Shown one piece after another: positions 22,565-32,570 of a stretch of DNA of 33,491 bases (positions are counted from its first letter, which is position 1; every line of letters starts with the position of its first letter). The notes beneath the pieces were generated by a model. It saw nothing but the letters and a program-made list of their open reading frames with translations. It did not search any database and was not told where the DNA came from. The DNA is from a virus. The position numbers were made by a program, and so were the translations under genes. The stretch covers positions 3,021-36,511 of IMG/VR virus record IMGVR_UViG_3300030202_000629. One strand, given 5' to 3'.

Positions 22565-24031
22565 ATGGGATTTTTAAGAAAAATAGGTAGGAAGATAGGC
22601 AAAGGAATTAGGAAACTTGGTCGTAAGATTAAGAAAGGATTAAAAGGAATAGTCAAAGGAATAGGTAAACTAGGTGTACTAGGAACTATTGCTATGATGT
22701 TTGTTATGCCTTATGTGCCTGTCTTATGGACTAATCTAGGAACTTTTGCTTCTGGACTTACTACTTCTTCAAGTGTATTAGCTAAAGCTGCAGGATATGC
22801 TATGAAAGGAGTATATCACGCAGGCAGATTAGGAGGTAAAGTTTACTCTACTGTTACTAACGCAATCACAGGAACACTTTCTAAAATTCCCGGAGTTAGT
22901 AATATATCAGAAGCTGTTGCTAAAACATTTAACAAAGCTATAGATTTTACTAAACAAAAATTAGGAATACAAGATCCTACTGCTTTATATTCAGAAGCTA
23001 GTTTAGACTTTAAAGAGTTTCAAAATATAGCAGGTGAAAATGCTAGTTTAAAAGATTTTGAAGCGTGGAAACAATCTGACAACTATGCTAGTTTTAAAAG
23101 TATAAATACACAAGGCAAAGAATTTTATCAGTCTATGGTAAACGAAGGAGGTCAGTTAAGTGAAACAGGAACTTTTGGTAAGACTGATGCTCTTAGAAAG
23201 AATGAAAGTTTTGATGATTTCTTAGAAAGAAACAATATGGAAGCAGATAGATTTTTAGAACTAAACGATAACGTAACTACATCAACAACTGTATTAGAAG
23301 ACGGAAGTATAGTAGAGACTCCTGAACTTGTACCTCAATCAGAATATAATGTCGTGCCTTCTGAAAAAGAAGTGATAGGACAAGTAAGACGAGCAAGGCT
23401 AGATGGTAGATCAGTAGACCTAGATTATAATGTAGATGAAGGAATGTATAAAATACAGACAGACTACGATAAATATATTAGACAAGGAATGACTCCAGAA
23501 GAAGCAAACCTTGAACTTAACAGACAATACCAAGCTAAGTTTGGTGATGAAGTTTCTTTTGAAAGTGACTTTAAAGGATATGCAAGAGACGGAAGTTCTG
23601 GTGCTTACTTTAAACAAGACGCTGATTTATTAGAGTCAGGTAAGCAAGGCATGGACGCTGTTAAAGATATGACTATTGTTACTCCTGAGTCAGATCCCGG
23701 ATTCTTTAGATCATTAGCTACTAAAGCATTTAGTCAAGATAGCATTACTGATGTAACAGCTAAAGTAGCTCAGAAAGGTATACAGAATGAGTTAACGGAT
23801 TTAATAACTCCTTCAAGTAATTATGTTCCTCAAGGAGTAAACACTTATTCTCCATATAATAAACAATCAGTAACTTCAAATGATCCTTTAGATACTGGCA
23901 GTATGTTTATGCAAGCAATATCTAGAGTTCCGGGTTTAGGCTACGCTCAGATGAATGCTTATAATACTTATGAAAATACAGGGTACGGAGGAAACCTTCC
24001 TTCCTTTGTAGCTACAGGATATGGGAGATAA
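22565..24031 (+). CDS. membrane-active internal virion protein candidate (488 aa)
   Basis: The first 37 residues are an amphipathic, extremely basic helix resembling an antimicrobial peptide (MGFLRKIGRKIGKGIRKLGR), followed by a hydrophobic stretch (LGTIAMMFVMPYVPVLW) that could span a membrane. Residues 60-130 are also Gly/Ala-rich and possibly membrane-associated. The rest is soluble and has no motif I recognise. It sits among the ejection-type proteins, so a role in crossing the cell envelope during DNA delivery is plausible. Good GGAG-type ribosome site. Confidence 0.55.
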   Translation: MGFLRKIGRKIGKGIRKLGRKIKKGLKGIVKGIGKLGVLGTIAMMFVMPYVPVLWTNLGTFASGLTTSSSVLAKAAGYAMKGVYHAGRLGGKVYSTVTNAITGTLSKIPGVSNISEAVAKTFNKAIDFTKQKLGIQDPTALYSEASLDFKEFQNIAGENASLKDFEAWKQSDNYASFKSINTQGKEFYQSMVNEGGQLSETGTFGKTDALRKNESFDDFLERNNMEADRFLELNDNVTTSTTVLEDGSIVETPELVPQSEYNVVPSEKEVIGQVRRARLDGRSVDLDYNVDEGMYKIQTDYDKYIRQGMTPEEANLELNRQYQAKFGDEVSFESDFKGYARDGSSGAYFKQDADLLESGKQGMDAVKDMTIVTPESDPGFFRSLATKAFSQDSITDVTAKVAQKGIQNELTDLITPSSNYVPQGVNTYSPYNKQSVTSNDPLDTGSMFMQAISRVPGLGYAQMNAYNTYENTGYGGNLPSFVATGYGR

Positions 24032-24034
24032 AAC

Positions 24035-24637
24035 ATGGAACAACCTATAACAAGAGAAGAAATGATAAAAACAGGAGCGTTAGGAGGAGCAGGTCCAATT
24101 CCCGGACAGTCTCTTACCGAACCTGCTGATTCTAAAAATCCGTGGGAAACTCCTCCACAAATTGTAGACTTAGACGAAGGCATAGCTGACACATTTATGT
24201 ATCTAACAGAACCTGAAAGACTTCCAAGTGTTTTGACTTTGTTAGACAGTCAAGTTCCTGTATCAGTAATAGCAAGTACTATTCTTACAGAAGGTTACAA
24301 GTCTGGTAAATATTTACCACAATTAATGGCTTTATTAATAGAACCAGTAATGTATATGCTTATTGCTTTAGCTGAGAAAGCAGGAATAGATCCTGTAGTT
24401 TACGAAGACGAAGATGAAATAGCAGATGCTGCACCAGAAGAAGCAGATGAAATACAAGAAGAATTAAAGTCTGTTGATCCTACTAGAAGTTTTCAAGAAT
24501 TAAAACCTAAAAATCTTAGAGAAGAATCTTTACCAACAGAAGTAAAAGAAAGATTAGATGATATAGAACCAGAACAACTACAAAGTTTATTAGCTAGACC
24601 TGAACAACAAGAACCTAGCTTATTGGCAGGAGAATAA
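24035..24637 (+). CDS. small virion protein (200 aa)
   Basis: ITREEMIKTGALGGAGPIPG is a conserved-looking N-terminus. A hydrophobic segment in the middle (QLMALLIEPVMYMLIALA, about 95-112) precedes an acidic C-terminal half with EDEDE clusters. No family is known to me with certainty. It lies between two ejection-type genes and starts 3 bases after the preceding stop, so it is probably a small internal or neck component. Confidence 0.5.
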   Translation: MEQPITREEMIKTGALGGAGPIPGQSLTEPADSKNPWETPPQIVDLDEGIADTFMYLTEPERLPSVLTLLDSQVPVSVIASTILTEGYKSGKYLPQLMALLIEPVMYMLIALAEKAGIDPVVYEDEDEIADAAPEEADEIQEELKSVDPTRSFQELKPKNLREESLPTEVKERLDDIEPEQLQSLLARPEQQEPSLLAGE

Positions 24638-24638
24638 A

Positions 24639-26603
24639 ATGGCATACATACCACCTGAAAAAGCAATGATGAATTTAGATATTAACGCACCTACCTCTGG
24701 TGGCTTTGAATCTGTAGGTCAATCATTGTTAGCACAAAAAAGAGCAGATACTGCTAGAGCAGATAAAACAAATAAAAGAAACGAAAAAATTATGGGAGCT
24801 TTGGGTTTGTTTTCTTTTGGAGCTTCTGCATTTAGAGCATCTACTGCTAAAAGAGCAGAAGAATTAAAAGCCAGAGAAAGTTTCAGTATAGCTCATGCTA
24901 AAGGAAGAACTGAATCTATTAACACTATAGCTTCTTTAAATAAAATTACACAGAAAGATGGTAAGTATCTTTCGTATGAAGATATAATGAACGACAGAGC
25001 TAAATTTGAAGGAGTAAAAACAGCACTAAGACCTCTTATAACTAAACAAATGGAAAATACTTTTAATCCTCAAAGATATAAAGAACTTCCTGCAAGCCAA
25101 GTAGATTTATTAGAGAGTAGAGCAACTCGTAATGTTTTAGAAGATTTACTTACACTACAAGAAGGTAAAGAAAAATCTAAGTTGCAAGATGTTTCAGACA
25201 GACTTTTTGGTGGTTCAGGATTAGCAGGAACTGAGTTACTACAAGGATCAACAACAGAAGAAAAACTTGCGTCTGGTTTAAATTTAACACCAGAAGCTTT
25301 TTCAGGTGACACAAAAAGACTGTACAATGAAGAACTAAGTAAACTACAAGCAGCAGACTCAATTTTTAATATTGACAATTATCTTAATGGTATTGCAAGA
25401 ATGGATAGAGGAATAAATATTTTTAAACGTAGAGGTGATGAAGATGCTGTTTTTGGAGAAGGAACTGCACAAATGTTTTTAGATTCTATGAAAATACAAA
25501 CAGAAATTATTCCAATAATACAAGACTCTATTGTTTCTAATGCTTCTCAAGATTATATTGGAAATGTCATGGCTAACGGAAGAACTGAAGGAACTGAAGA
25601 AAACACAGCAGTACAAAATATAAAGTTAGTAACACTTAAAGAAGACGATATAGACAACGGTACTTCAAAACTAGGAAATTATGTTAGATCACTTGCTATG
25701 ACAAATGACATGGAAGAAATAATTGAAGAAATAGATTCTGATTATTTTGTAGCATCTTCAGGTAAAGTGAACGAAAAGACAACAAAAGGACAAACTTTAA
25801 CAAATGTTGCAGCAGCATATTCTTTAAGGCTTAACAATCCTGCAGAAGAAGAATTTGCAAAAGAATTATATATGTCCTCTGCACACTCACAAGCTTTAGA
25901 AGCAGGAAAAGAAGCAGGTACTGATGCGTATGAAACTTTTGTTAAAAAGAGAGTAGAGCAATTTGCAAAAGATATGAGAAAACCTGCTTATGCAGAACAA
26001 AGATCTAAGTTTGCTTTGCTTGTTGCTTTAAGAGCAGGAGCAGAAGAAAGATCTTTTATGGATAGATCAACTGATTTTTATAATAACGGATATACTTTTA
26101 ATCCAGACAGAGCTATGGCTATGTTATCACCTGCACTAGATTTTGAAGAAGGTGTGGGTTATACACAAGGTCCTGCATTTGAATTTATGAATGATACACA
26201 AAGAAAAAATCTTATGTTTCTAGAGGTAGACGAAATTCAAGGAAATACTAGAATAACACAAAATGAAAAAGAAATGCTATTACAAAGTTTAATAGATAAC
26301 ATAGCTCTTACACAATTTGATTCTATTGATTCTTTTGTAAAAGGTTATGAAGAGTGGATTCCTGTTTGGAAATCACAAGCAAGACATTACAATCTTTATG
26401 GTCAGCTTCAAGAAGATAATGCAAACAGAGCTGCTCAGTTACAACAAAGATTGTTTGGTAACAAAATAAATAAGCATATTGGCTTTATGATAAGCAGAGG
26501 TAATAAACCTAATCCATTTATGGAAGAAAGAACAGAGGTGTTGGACAAGGAAACACCAGATCCAACTACTTTAGAAGGTTTGACTAAATTAGGAGTAAAC
26601 TAA
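24639..26603 (+). CDS. internal virion protein (654 aa)
   Basis: The protein is mostly alpha-helical. A short hydrophobic stretch lies near the N-terminus (IMGALGLFSFGASAF, about 50-64), followed by charged helices throughout. There is no tape-measure-like length and no enzymatic motif. Its size, place between the other large virion genes and one-base spacing to the 1850-residue gene suggest an internal core or ejection protein (T7 gp15-like role by position only). Confidence 0.55.
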   Translation: MAYIPPEKAMMNLDINAPTSGGFESVGQSLLAQKRADTARADKTNKRNEKIMGALGLFSFGASAFRASTAKRAEELKARESFSIAHAKGRTESINTIASLNKITQKDGKYLSYEDIMNDRAKFEGVKTALRPLITKQMENTFNPQRYKELPASQVDLLESRATRNVLEDLLTLQEGKEKSKLQDVSDRLFGGSGLAGTELLQGSTTEEKLASGLNLTPEAFSGDTKRLYNEELSKLQAADSIFNIDNYLNGIARMDRGINIFKRRGDEDAVFGEGTAQMFLDSMKIQTEIIPIIQDSIVSNASQDYIGNVMANGRTEGTEENTAVQNIKLVTLKEDDIDNGTSKLGNYVRSLAMTNDMEEIIEEIDSDYFVASSGKVNEKTTKGQTLTNVAAAYSLRLNNPAEEEFAKELYMSSAHSQALEAGKEAGTDAYETFVKKRVEQFAKDMRKPAYAEQRSKFALLVALRAGAEERSFMDRSTDFYNNGYTFNPDRAMAMLSPALDFEEGVGYTQGPAFEFMNDTQRKNLMFLEVDEIQGNTRITQNEKEMLLQSLIDNIALTQFDSIDSFVKGYEEWIPVWKSQARHYNLYGQLQEDNANRAAQLQQRLFGNKINKHIGFMISRGNKPNPFMEERTEVLDKETPDPTTLEGLTKLGVN

Positions 26604-29600
26604 ATGTCTTTTAATTTACAATTTGTAAATGATTGGGTTTCTAGAAAAGATAAAACAAGTCCATATTATGTACCAAGCTCTACTGAATCTAACGCTGTTG
26701 ATTTAGTAGACTTTAGAAAAGTAGCAGATGTTCCGTCTCCTAGTCCAGAGTCTCAAGAGCCTGTTTATGATAGTCAGCAAGAAGCTTTAAGACAAGCTTA
26801 CGAAAATAGAAGTACATCAGTAGCAGAAACTCCTTCTTTTACTTTAGATGATTTAGATAACGATGAAGCTTTTCAAGAAACAGCTAGTCGTTTCTTAGAA
26901 TCTATAGATGAAGATGATGATATATTTGAATATCTAAGAGATGAAGACTATAGAGTTTCTAGTGCTTTATACAGAGGATATACTTCTGGTAAATGGACAG
27001 AACAACAAAAACAAGACTATGCGTTTCTTAGGTCAGCTTTTGATCAGGCAGACGTAGGTAGTTTTTCTAATATGATAAAAGCTACTGCTGATGGTGTTAT
27101 TGATTTTGTAACAGATCCTATACATTTACTATCTATAATGATGACTCCTTTAACAGGAGCAGGAATTGCTGCTGCAGGCACAAAACTTGGTTCAACCAAA
27201 CTGGCTTCTAATCTAGCCCAATCTAAAGCTCTTAGATCAGGACTTAAAAAAATTAGAGATAACAACACAGGTACTGGTGTTAACTATGCTATTACAGAAG
27301 GCTTCGTACAAGGCACAGGATCGAGTATAGGCAATCAAAATATAGAGGTTAATGCTAACCTTAGAAATTCTTTTTCTCCTTCTGAAGCAGGCTTAACAGG
27401 CTTAATAGGAGGTACTGCAGGAGGAGTTTTAGGATTAGGTGGAGCTGCTGCTCTTATAGGATTGCGTAACTCTAAATCAATACAAAGAGTTAGAGAGCGT
27501 ATGGAAGCTAAAAAAGAACCTAAAGATGTTGATCCTGCATCAAGAAGTGAAACATCAAAACAATGGGAAAAAATTCAAGAGTCTTTAAAAAGTGTAACCA
27601 TTGTTCCTAAAACAGCAAAAGAAGGAGTTAGTAAGTTTGTACAAGGTTTAACAGGTAAAGCTACTGCTCCTTTAGTTAAATATGTTAAAGACTCAGAAGC
27701 TATGGGAAAATTTTTAGAAGCAATAAGATACGATGCTCTAAGAGATTTTACTGGTGCTGTTACTGAAAAAGCAAACATATCTTTTGGTTTGGCATTAGGA
27801 ACAAGAACTGCTGAATATAGACAAGCATTAGCTAAAATATTTGCAGATCATAACATTGAAAGAACTGGTTGGACTAATCACCTAACTGCTGTAAATAACG
27901 AACAGCTTTCGTTTCTTTTAAATCAACCTCAACTACTAGCAAAAATAGGAATAAACGAAGTTAAAGATGAAACAGGTAAAGTAGTTTCTTATTCGTTTAA
28001 AGGTAACATAGATGAAGTAGCTGAAAAGTTAAATGCTGCTTGGAGAAAAAGCAGACCTGTAGATATGGAAGCAGAACAAACTGGTCCACTTAAAAAACTT
28101 TTTGGTGAAAAAAATGTAGATAGAAAAGCTACTAAAATAAATAAAGATACTGTAATGGCAGCTCTTCGTTTAAGAAAACTTACAGACAATGTTTACAAAG
28201 ACGCTACAACAATAGACTCTGTTGACGGTTCAGAAGTTTTTACTTTGTTTGAGCCAGAACAAAAGATTCCGTTTTACTTTCCTCGTTACTATAATTTACA
28301 AGCTATAAAAGATAACAAAGATAAATTTGTACAGCTTATTTTTAACAGCAGACACTCTAAGTTAAATGATGATTTAATTAAAGGAAAAATAAGAGATGTT
28401 GATGATCCAGAAACAATTATAACAGGAGTAGATATTAGTGGTTTAAAAAGAGATGAAGCTTACTTTAAATCTTTCTTTGATAGTATAGAAGGTAATCCAA
28501 CTACATTTAAAGAAGTAATAGAGTTACAAGCTAAAAAAGATGGCATCACTCTTTCACCTCAAGAAATAGAAACAAGAGCTAGAGCATTAAAATCAGAAAG
28601 ATTAGTACAGGATATGTTAGATAAAGAATATCCTTCTCTTCAATTTGTTGATCCAGACGCTCCTAATAAACCTTTGCGTATGCAAAGAACTAGAGTCTTT
28701 TATGATTTAAAAGATCAAGACTTAATTGATAATGGGTTTATAGAAAACAACATAGAACAAATATATATTAATTACTTTGATGATATGGCAGGTGCAATAG
28801 AACGTAAAAGATATTTAGGTGTAACTTTAAATGAGTTTCAAGATAGATATTCAAGAACTATTTTAGAAGATTTAAGAAGAGCAGGTTATAGCAAAGACGA
28901 ACAGGAAGAAGTAATTGAAAGAATGAAAGATACTTACGAGTCTGTTACTGGTACTGCTCCTAGAAAACAACCTTTACTAGGTGAGAAATTTAAAGGAGTG
29001 CAAAACTTTGTAAAACTTACACAGCAACTAGCTCACCTTCCTTTAGCAACTATTTCAAGTTTAACTGAGCCTTTAATTATTTTAACTAAAGTAGACCTTG
29101 AAGATACACCAGAAGTTTTTAAAGCTTTTGGAAGTGCTGCAGGAAAACAAATGAAGAAATCTTTTAATAGATTTTTTACTAGATTTGATGGTGCATTAAA
29201 GAAAACAGGTGTTACAAATAGATCAGTAAAAGGCTTTAAAGATTTAACTGACGATGAATGGGCAGAAGCTTACTCATTTAGTATAGCTACTGAGTACTCT
29301 GCACAACAAAGACTTACGTCTATGTATGCAGGATCTGTTCAAGGTAAAGTAACTGGTGCAATATCAGAAATGTTTTTTAAAGCTACGTTGCTTGCTCCGT
29401 GGACACAAGCTGTACAGTTCGGTGCTTTTAAATCTTCTAAAGGTGTAATTAAAAGACTTACTAAAAAACTAGCAGATGGTGGTTTATCAGAGTCTGAAAA
29501 GAAAAGAACAATAACTAAACTTTGGCAGATAGGAATAGATCATAAAAAAGCAGTATCTAATTACAAAAATTCTTCTGTAAACGGAGTGCTTGATGATGCT

Positions 29601-32156
29601 AAGTATGAGAATAGTGCGTTTTATCAGAATGATGTTTTATCTTCTTCTAATTTATTTGCCAGAGAAATAATTCTAAATCCTGCTGCTTCGGAAGCTAACA
29701 AGCCTTTATGGTTTAACAGTCCTGTTGGACAGCTAGTAATGCAGTTTGCTTCTTATCCGACTGTATTTAACAATACTGTTCTTAAAAATATGGTAAGAGA
29801 AGTAAATCAAGATCCTATAAGAAACGCACCTAAACTTGTAGCTGCTACATCTTTAATGACAGGAGGAGCTATACTTACTAATGCTTTCAGAAGTGAAGGA
29901 AGAAGTTTAGAAGAGTCAGATGCTAAAATAGTTTCTGATGCTGTTTCTAGGTGGGGAGGATTTGGTCCTCTTGACTATGGGTTTAGATATGCAAGAGGTA
30001 TCGAGTATGGTGGACTAACAGCAGGCTCTACACTTAAAGCTCCTTTTGGTCCTTTAGTTGCAGACGTTGTGGATGCTGTACAGTTTAGACACAGTCCTTT
30101 ACAAATAGCTACACAAAATATTCCATTTTATTCTGCTCTTCCAAAAGATCAAAGAGATGCTTTAAAATCTTGGGCTAGAGGAACTAAAGCAGAAAAACCT
30201 GAAGATCAAAGCTTTGTTATAGATAACAGAAGATTTGCTAAAGGTGGTAGAGTCAACGTGCCTAATGCAGTTGAAGAACCAGAAGAAAGAAAAATGAGAG
30301 GTCTTCCGTTTACATACGCTGACTTAGGAGGTCCGTCAGTCCAAGACAACGAAGACAGACTTGGTTTTTCTATGGGTGGAGAAGTAGACACTCCTGATAA
30401 TAACAACTATGCTTTTAGTGTGTTAACAAAGAATGATGACTACGGAAGATTTTTAGAAGATAGAGATCCTATACAAACATACGAAGATAGTGATATGCCA
30501 GAAGATACTAGCAAAGAATCTTACTTTGTAGGTCTTGAAGAAAATAACTATGATGCAATAAATAGAAGAGTAGAAGACTCTATAGGTTTAGATGTTTCTA
30601 AAGTTTCTGTAAACATTAGAGGTGCTAACAAAGTAGAAGGCAAAGTTAAAGTTATGAATACTTTAGAAGTCGATAAGCCTACAGTAGAAGCAATACTAGA
30701 AAAAGTAGAGAAAGCACGAACTATGCCGAAAGATGTAGAGATTATAAAAGATATTAAGTTTGAGTTGAATGCTAGAGACTATGCGTTATCTACCGAAGGA
30801 GGTAGTAAAGAAGGATCTGACATGATGCAGAAAAGTAAAAGCGTAGTAATTAAAGATGGTTTATTTAACTTAGGTTATGATTCTGTATCTTACAACGAAG
30901 GTAAAAATATTGTGTTGCTAAAACATAACCAGTTTATACCGACTAAAATTGAAAAGAATATGGTTCGTAAAAAAGTTTATGGTGGTGGTCTTATGAGAAC
31001 TTTGAGAAGACGCTACGATATAGGAGGAGCAGTAGAAGCTGTGCTTGGTATCTTTTCTAAAATTCCTTTGACTAAAAGATTTTTAGATATACAGCACAAA
31101 CGAATGAATATTGAAGATACTGATCAGAATACATTTGCAGAAAACTTAGTTAGATACGCTGACGAAGTAGCAGACGTAGAAACTAAAAATAATCCTAAAG
31201 AAATATCTATTGCAAACGCTAAAGGTTTACATCAATTTAAAGATGAAACTGTCAAAACAGTAGTGAACAATTTTCTTAGTGGTAGAATACCTGTAGATCA
31301 AAATATTATAGATGCAGTTGTAGCAGCATCTAAAAAAGATCCTCGTGATTGGAACAGAGATGAATCTAACTTAATGGTTTTAGGTCACATGTTTTTGACA
31401 GCAGAGAAAAAAGAGTACAACGGAGTTACTATGTCAAGTGATCCTTTGTTAAGAATAATAGGAACATCAAAAGAACAAGACGATGGTTACAAAGAAGCTG
31501 CTGAGTTTTTATATATGAAGTTTCATTGGAGAGGAACTAAGCAATCTCCTGAATATAATCAAGCATTAAAAAATATTAGAAATAGATATAATCTTACTTC
31601 TTCTATTATATACGGTCCTGCACAAATGAGAGAAAGATCTTTTGCAGAACGGCAAGGTCCTCGTGAAACTACAGAAGATAGATTTGCAGGTGTTGCTCCT
31701 GTAGATAGCTACCAAAACTATTACAAACCTAGTATCTCTAATCTTCCAGAAGAAGAAGGTGTATTTAGTAGATTAAAAAATATATATGAACTGACTACTA
31801 AAGAAATAGATCCTAACAATAAAAGTCCTTTTGAAAGAAATCCTGTGATAGATACTTTTTATGATGAAGAAGTGATAGAGCCTAAAATGATTGAGCCACA
31901 ACCTCGTATTGTAGATCACTATTTAAAAGAACATCAAGACGCTTACATAGCCGAAGAAACTAAAAAGTTAAAAGATTTTTTACTTCCGTTACCAGACGGA
32001 ACTTACAGAAACTATCCATCTATGAGTGATGCTATAGAAGAACCAGAAGTTATAGAAGTACCAAAAGCACCCGAAGTACCAAAAGTAGAACCTCAAGGAT
32101 TTGGTAAGTTTGAATTTCGTAAACATAGTAGAACAAGTGACTACAGAAAGGATTAA
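26604..32156 (+). CDS. giant multidomain ejection protein (1850 aa)
   Basis: The largest gene. Residues 1-130 are acidic; two hydrophobic, Gly-rich stretches follow (about 169-192 and 263-288, LTGLIGGTAGGVLGLGGAAA). The middle (about 950-1150, with PLWFNSPVGQLVMQFASYP at 1034) resembles large phage polyvalent or internal virion proteins. Gly-Gly linkers lie at 1213 and near 1259. Residues about 1300-1445 resemble the ADP-ribosyltransferase-like domain of polyvalent proteins (KVKVMNTLEVD, then GYDSVSYNEGKN at 1424). Near 1526, ETKNNP...SIANAKGLHQFKDETV follows the lytic transglycosylase pattern E-S-x-N-P...S...G-x-x-Q-F, with E1526 as the possible catalytic Glu. This fits a T7 gp16-like pilot that opens the wall. 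The C-terminus (about 1780-1850) is Pro/Glu-rich. Confidence 0.7.
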   Translation: MSFNLQFVNDWVSRKDKTSPYYVPSSTESNAVDLVDFRKVADVPSPSPESQEPVYDSQQEALRQAYENRSTSVAETPSFTLDDLDNDEAFQETASRFLESIDEDDDIFEYLRDEDYRVSSALYRGYTSGKWTEQQKQDYAFLRSAFDQADVGSFSNMIKATADGVIDFVTDPIHLLSIMMTPLTGAGIAAAGTKLGSTKLASNLAQSKALRSGLKKIRDNNTGTGVNYAITEGFVQGTGSSIGNQNIEVNANLRNSFSPSEAGLTGLIGGTAGGVLGLGGAAALIGLRNSKSIQRVRERMEAKKEPKDVDPASRSETSKQWEKIQESLKSVTIVPKTAKEGVSKFVQGLTGKATAPLVKYVKDSEAMGKFLEAIRYDALRDFTGAVTEKANISFGLALGTRTAEYRQALAKIFADHNIERTGWTNHLTAVNNEQLSFLLNQPQLLAKIGINEVKDETGKVVSYSFKGNIDEVAEKLNAAWRKSRPVDMEAEQTGPLKKLFGEKNVDRKATKINKDTVMAALRLRKLTDNVYKDATTIDSVDGSEVFTLFEPEQKIPFYFPRYYNLQAIKDNKDKFVQLIFNSRHSKLNDDLIKGKIRDVDDPETIITGVDISGLKRDEAYFKSFFDSIEGNPTTFKEVIELQAKKDGITLSPQEIETRARALKSERLVQDMLDKEYPSLQFVDPDAPNKPLRMQRTRVFYDLKDQDLIDNGFIENNIEQIYINYFDDMAGAIERKRYLGVTLNEFQDRYSRTILEDLRRAGYSKDEQEEVIERMKDTYESVTGTAPRKQPLLGEKFKGVQNFVKLTQQLAHLPLATISSLTEPLIILTKVDLEDTPEVFKAFGSAAGKQMKKSFNRFFTRFDGALKKTGVTNRSVKGFKDLTDDEWAEAYSFSIATEYSAQQRLTSMYAGSVQGKVTGAISEMFFKATLLAPWTQAVQFGAFKSSKGVIKRLTKKLADGGLSESEKKRTITKLWQIGIDHKKAVSNYKNSSVNGVLDDAKYENSAFYQNDVLSSSNLFAREIILNPAASEANKPLWFNSPVGQLVMQFASYPTVFNNTVLKNMVREVNQDPIRNAPKLVAATSLMTGGAILTNAFRSEGRSLEESDAKIVSDAVSRWGGFGPLDYGFRYARGIEYGGLTAGSTLKAPFGPLVADVVDAVQFRHSPLQIATQNIPFYSALPKDQRDALKSWARGTKAEKPEDQSFVIDNRRFAKGGRVNVPNAVEEPEERKMRGLPFTYADLGGPSVQDNEDRLGFSMGGEVDTPDNNNYAFSVLTKNDDYGRFLEDRDPIQTYEDSDMPEDTSKESYFVGLEENNYDAINRRVEDSIGLDVSKVSVNIRGANKVEGKVKVMNTLEVDKPTVEAILEKVEKARTMPKDVEIIKDIKFELNARDYALSTEGGSKEGSDMMQKSKSVVIKDGLFNLGYDSVSYNEGKNIVLLKHNQFIPTKIEKNMVRKKVYGGGLMRTLRRRYDIGGAVEAVLGIFSKIPLTKRFLDIQHKRMNIEDTDQNTFAENLVRYADEVADVETKNNPKEISIANAKGLHQFKDETVKTVVNNFLSGRIPVDQNIIDAVVAASKKDPRDWNRDESNLMVLGHMFLTAEKKEYNGVTMSSDPLLRIIGTSKEQDDGYKEAAEFLYMKFHWRGTKQSPEYNQALKNIRNRYNLTSSIIYGPAQMRERSFAERQGPRETTEDRFAGVAPVDSYQNYYKPSISNLPEEEGVFSRLKNIYELTTKEIDPNNKSPFERNPVIDTFYDEEVIEPKMIEPQPRIVDHYLKEHQDAYIAEETKKLKDFLLPLPDGTYRNYPSMSDAIEEPEVIEVPKAPEVPKVEPQGFGKFEFRKHSRTSDYRKD

Positions 32157-32159
32157 TAA

Positions 32160-32570
32160 ATGAACAAAGAAAAACTAATTGAAGAACTTAAACGTGACGA
32201 AGGTGTAGAACTACGACCTTACAAATGCTCGGCAGGATTTTTAACTCTGGGTGTGGGTAGAAATATAGAAGAGCGTGGTATTACTATGGATGAGTCTGAT
32301 TATCTTCTTGCCAACGATATAACAATTTGTGAAGAAGAAGCTGCTAGAGTTTTTAAATGGTTTGCAGATCTAACAGACGTTAGACAAAGAGCTATTATTA
32401 ACATGATATTTAATCTAGGTTTAACAAAATTATTAAACTTTAAAAACTTCCTAGCTGCTATGGCAGCAGAAGATTATGAAACTGCAGGTAAGGAAATGCT
32501 CGATAGTCGTTGGGCTAGACAGGTTGGTAACAGAGCAGACAGATTGGAGCAGATGATTGTTAACGGATGA
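32160..32570 (+). CDS. T4-type phage lysozyme (endolysin, GH24, 136 aa)
   Basis: This enzyme cuts peptidoglycan to lyse the cell. Residues align with T4 lysozyme: E14 (in RDEG), position 23, and T29 (LTLGVG) have the same 9 and 6 spacings as Glu11, Asp20 and Thr26. Here residue 23 is Cys instead of Asp (YKCSAG). Other conserved parts are GVGRNI and AIINMIFNLG. There is no signal peptide, so it needs a holin. The ribosome site AAGGA is good. It begins 3 bases after the giant gene and opens the lysis block. Confidence 0.9.
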   Translation: MNKEKLIEELKRDEGVELRPYKCSAGFLTLGVGRNIEERGITMDESDYLLANDITICEEEAARVFKWFADLTDVRQRAIINMIFNLGLTKLLNFKNFLAAMAAEDYETAGKEMLDSRWARQVGNRADRLEQMIVNG

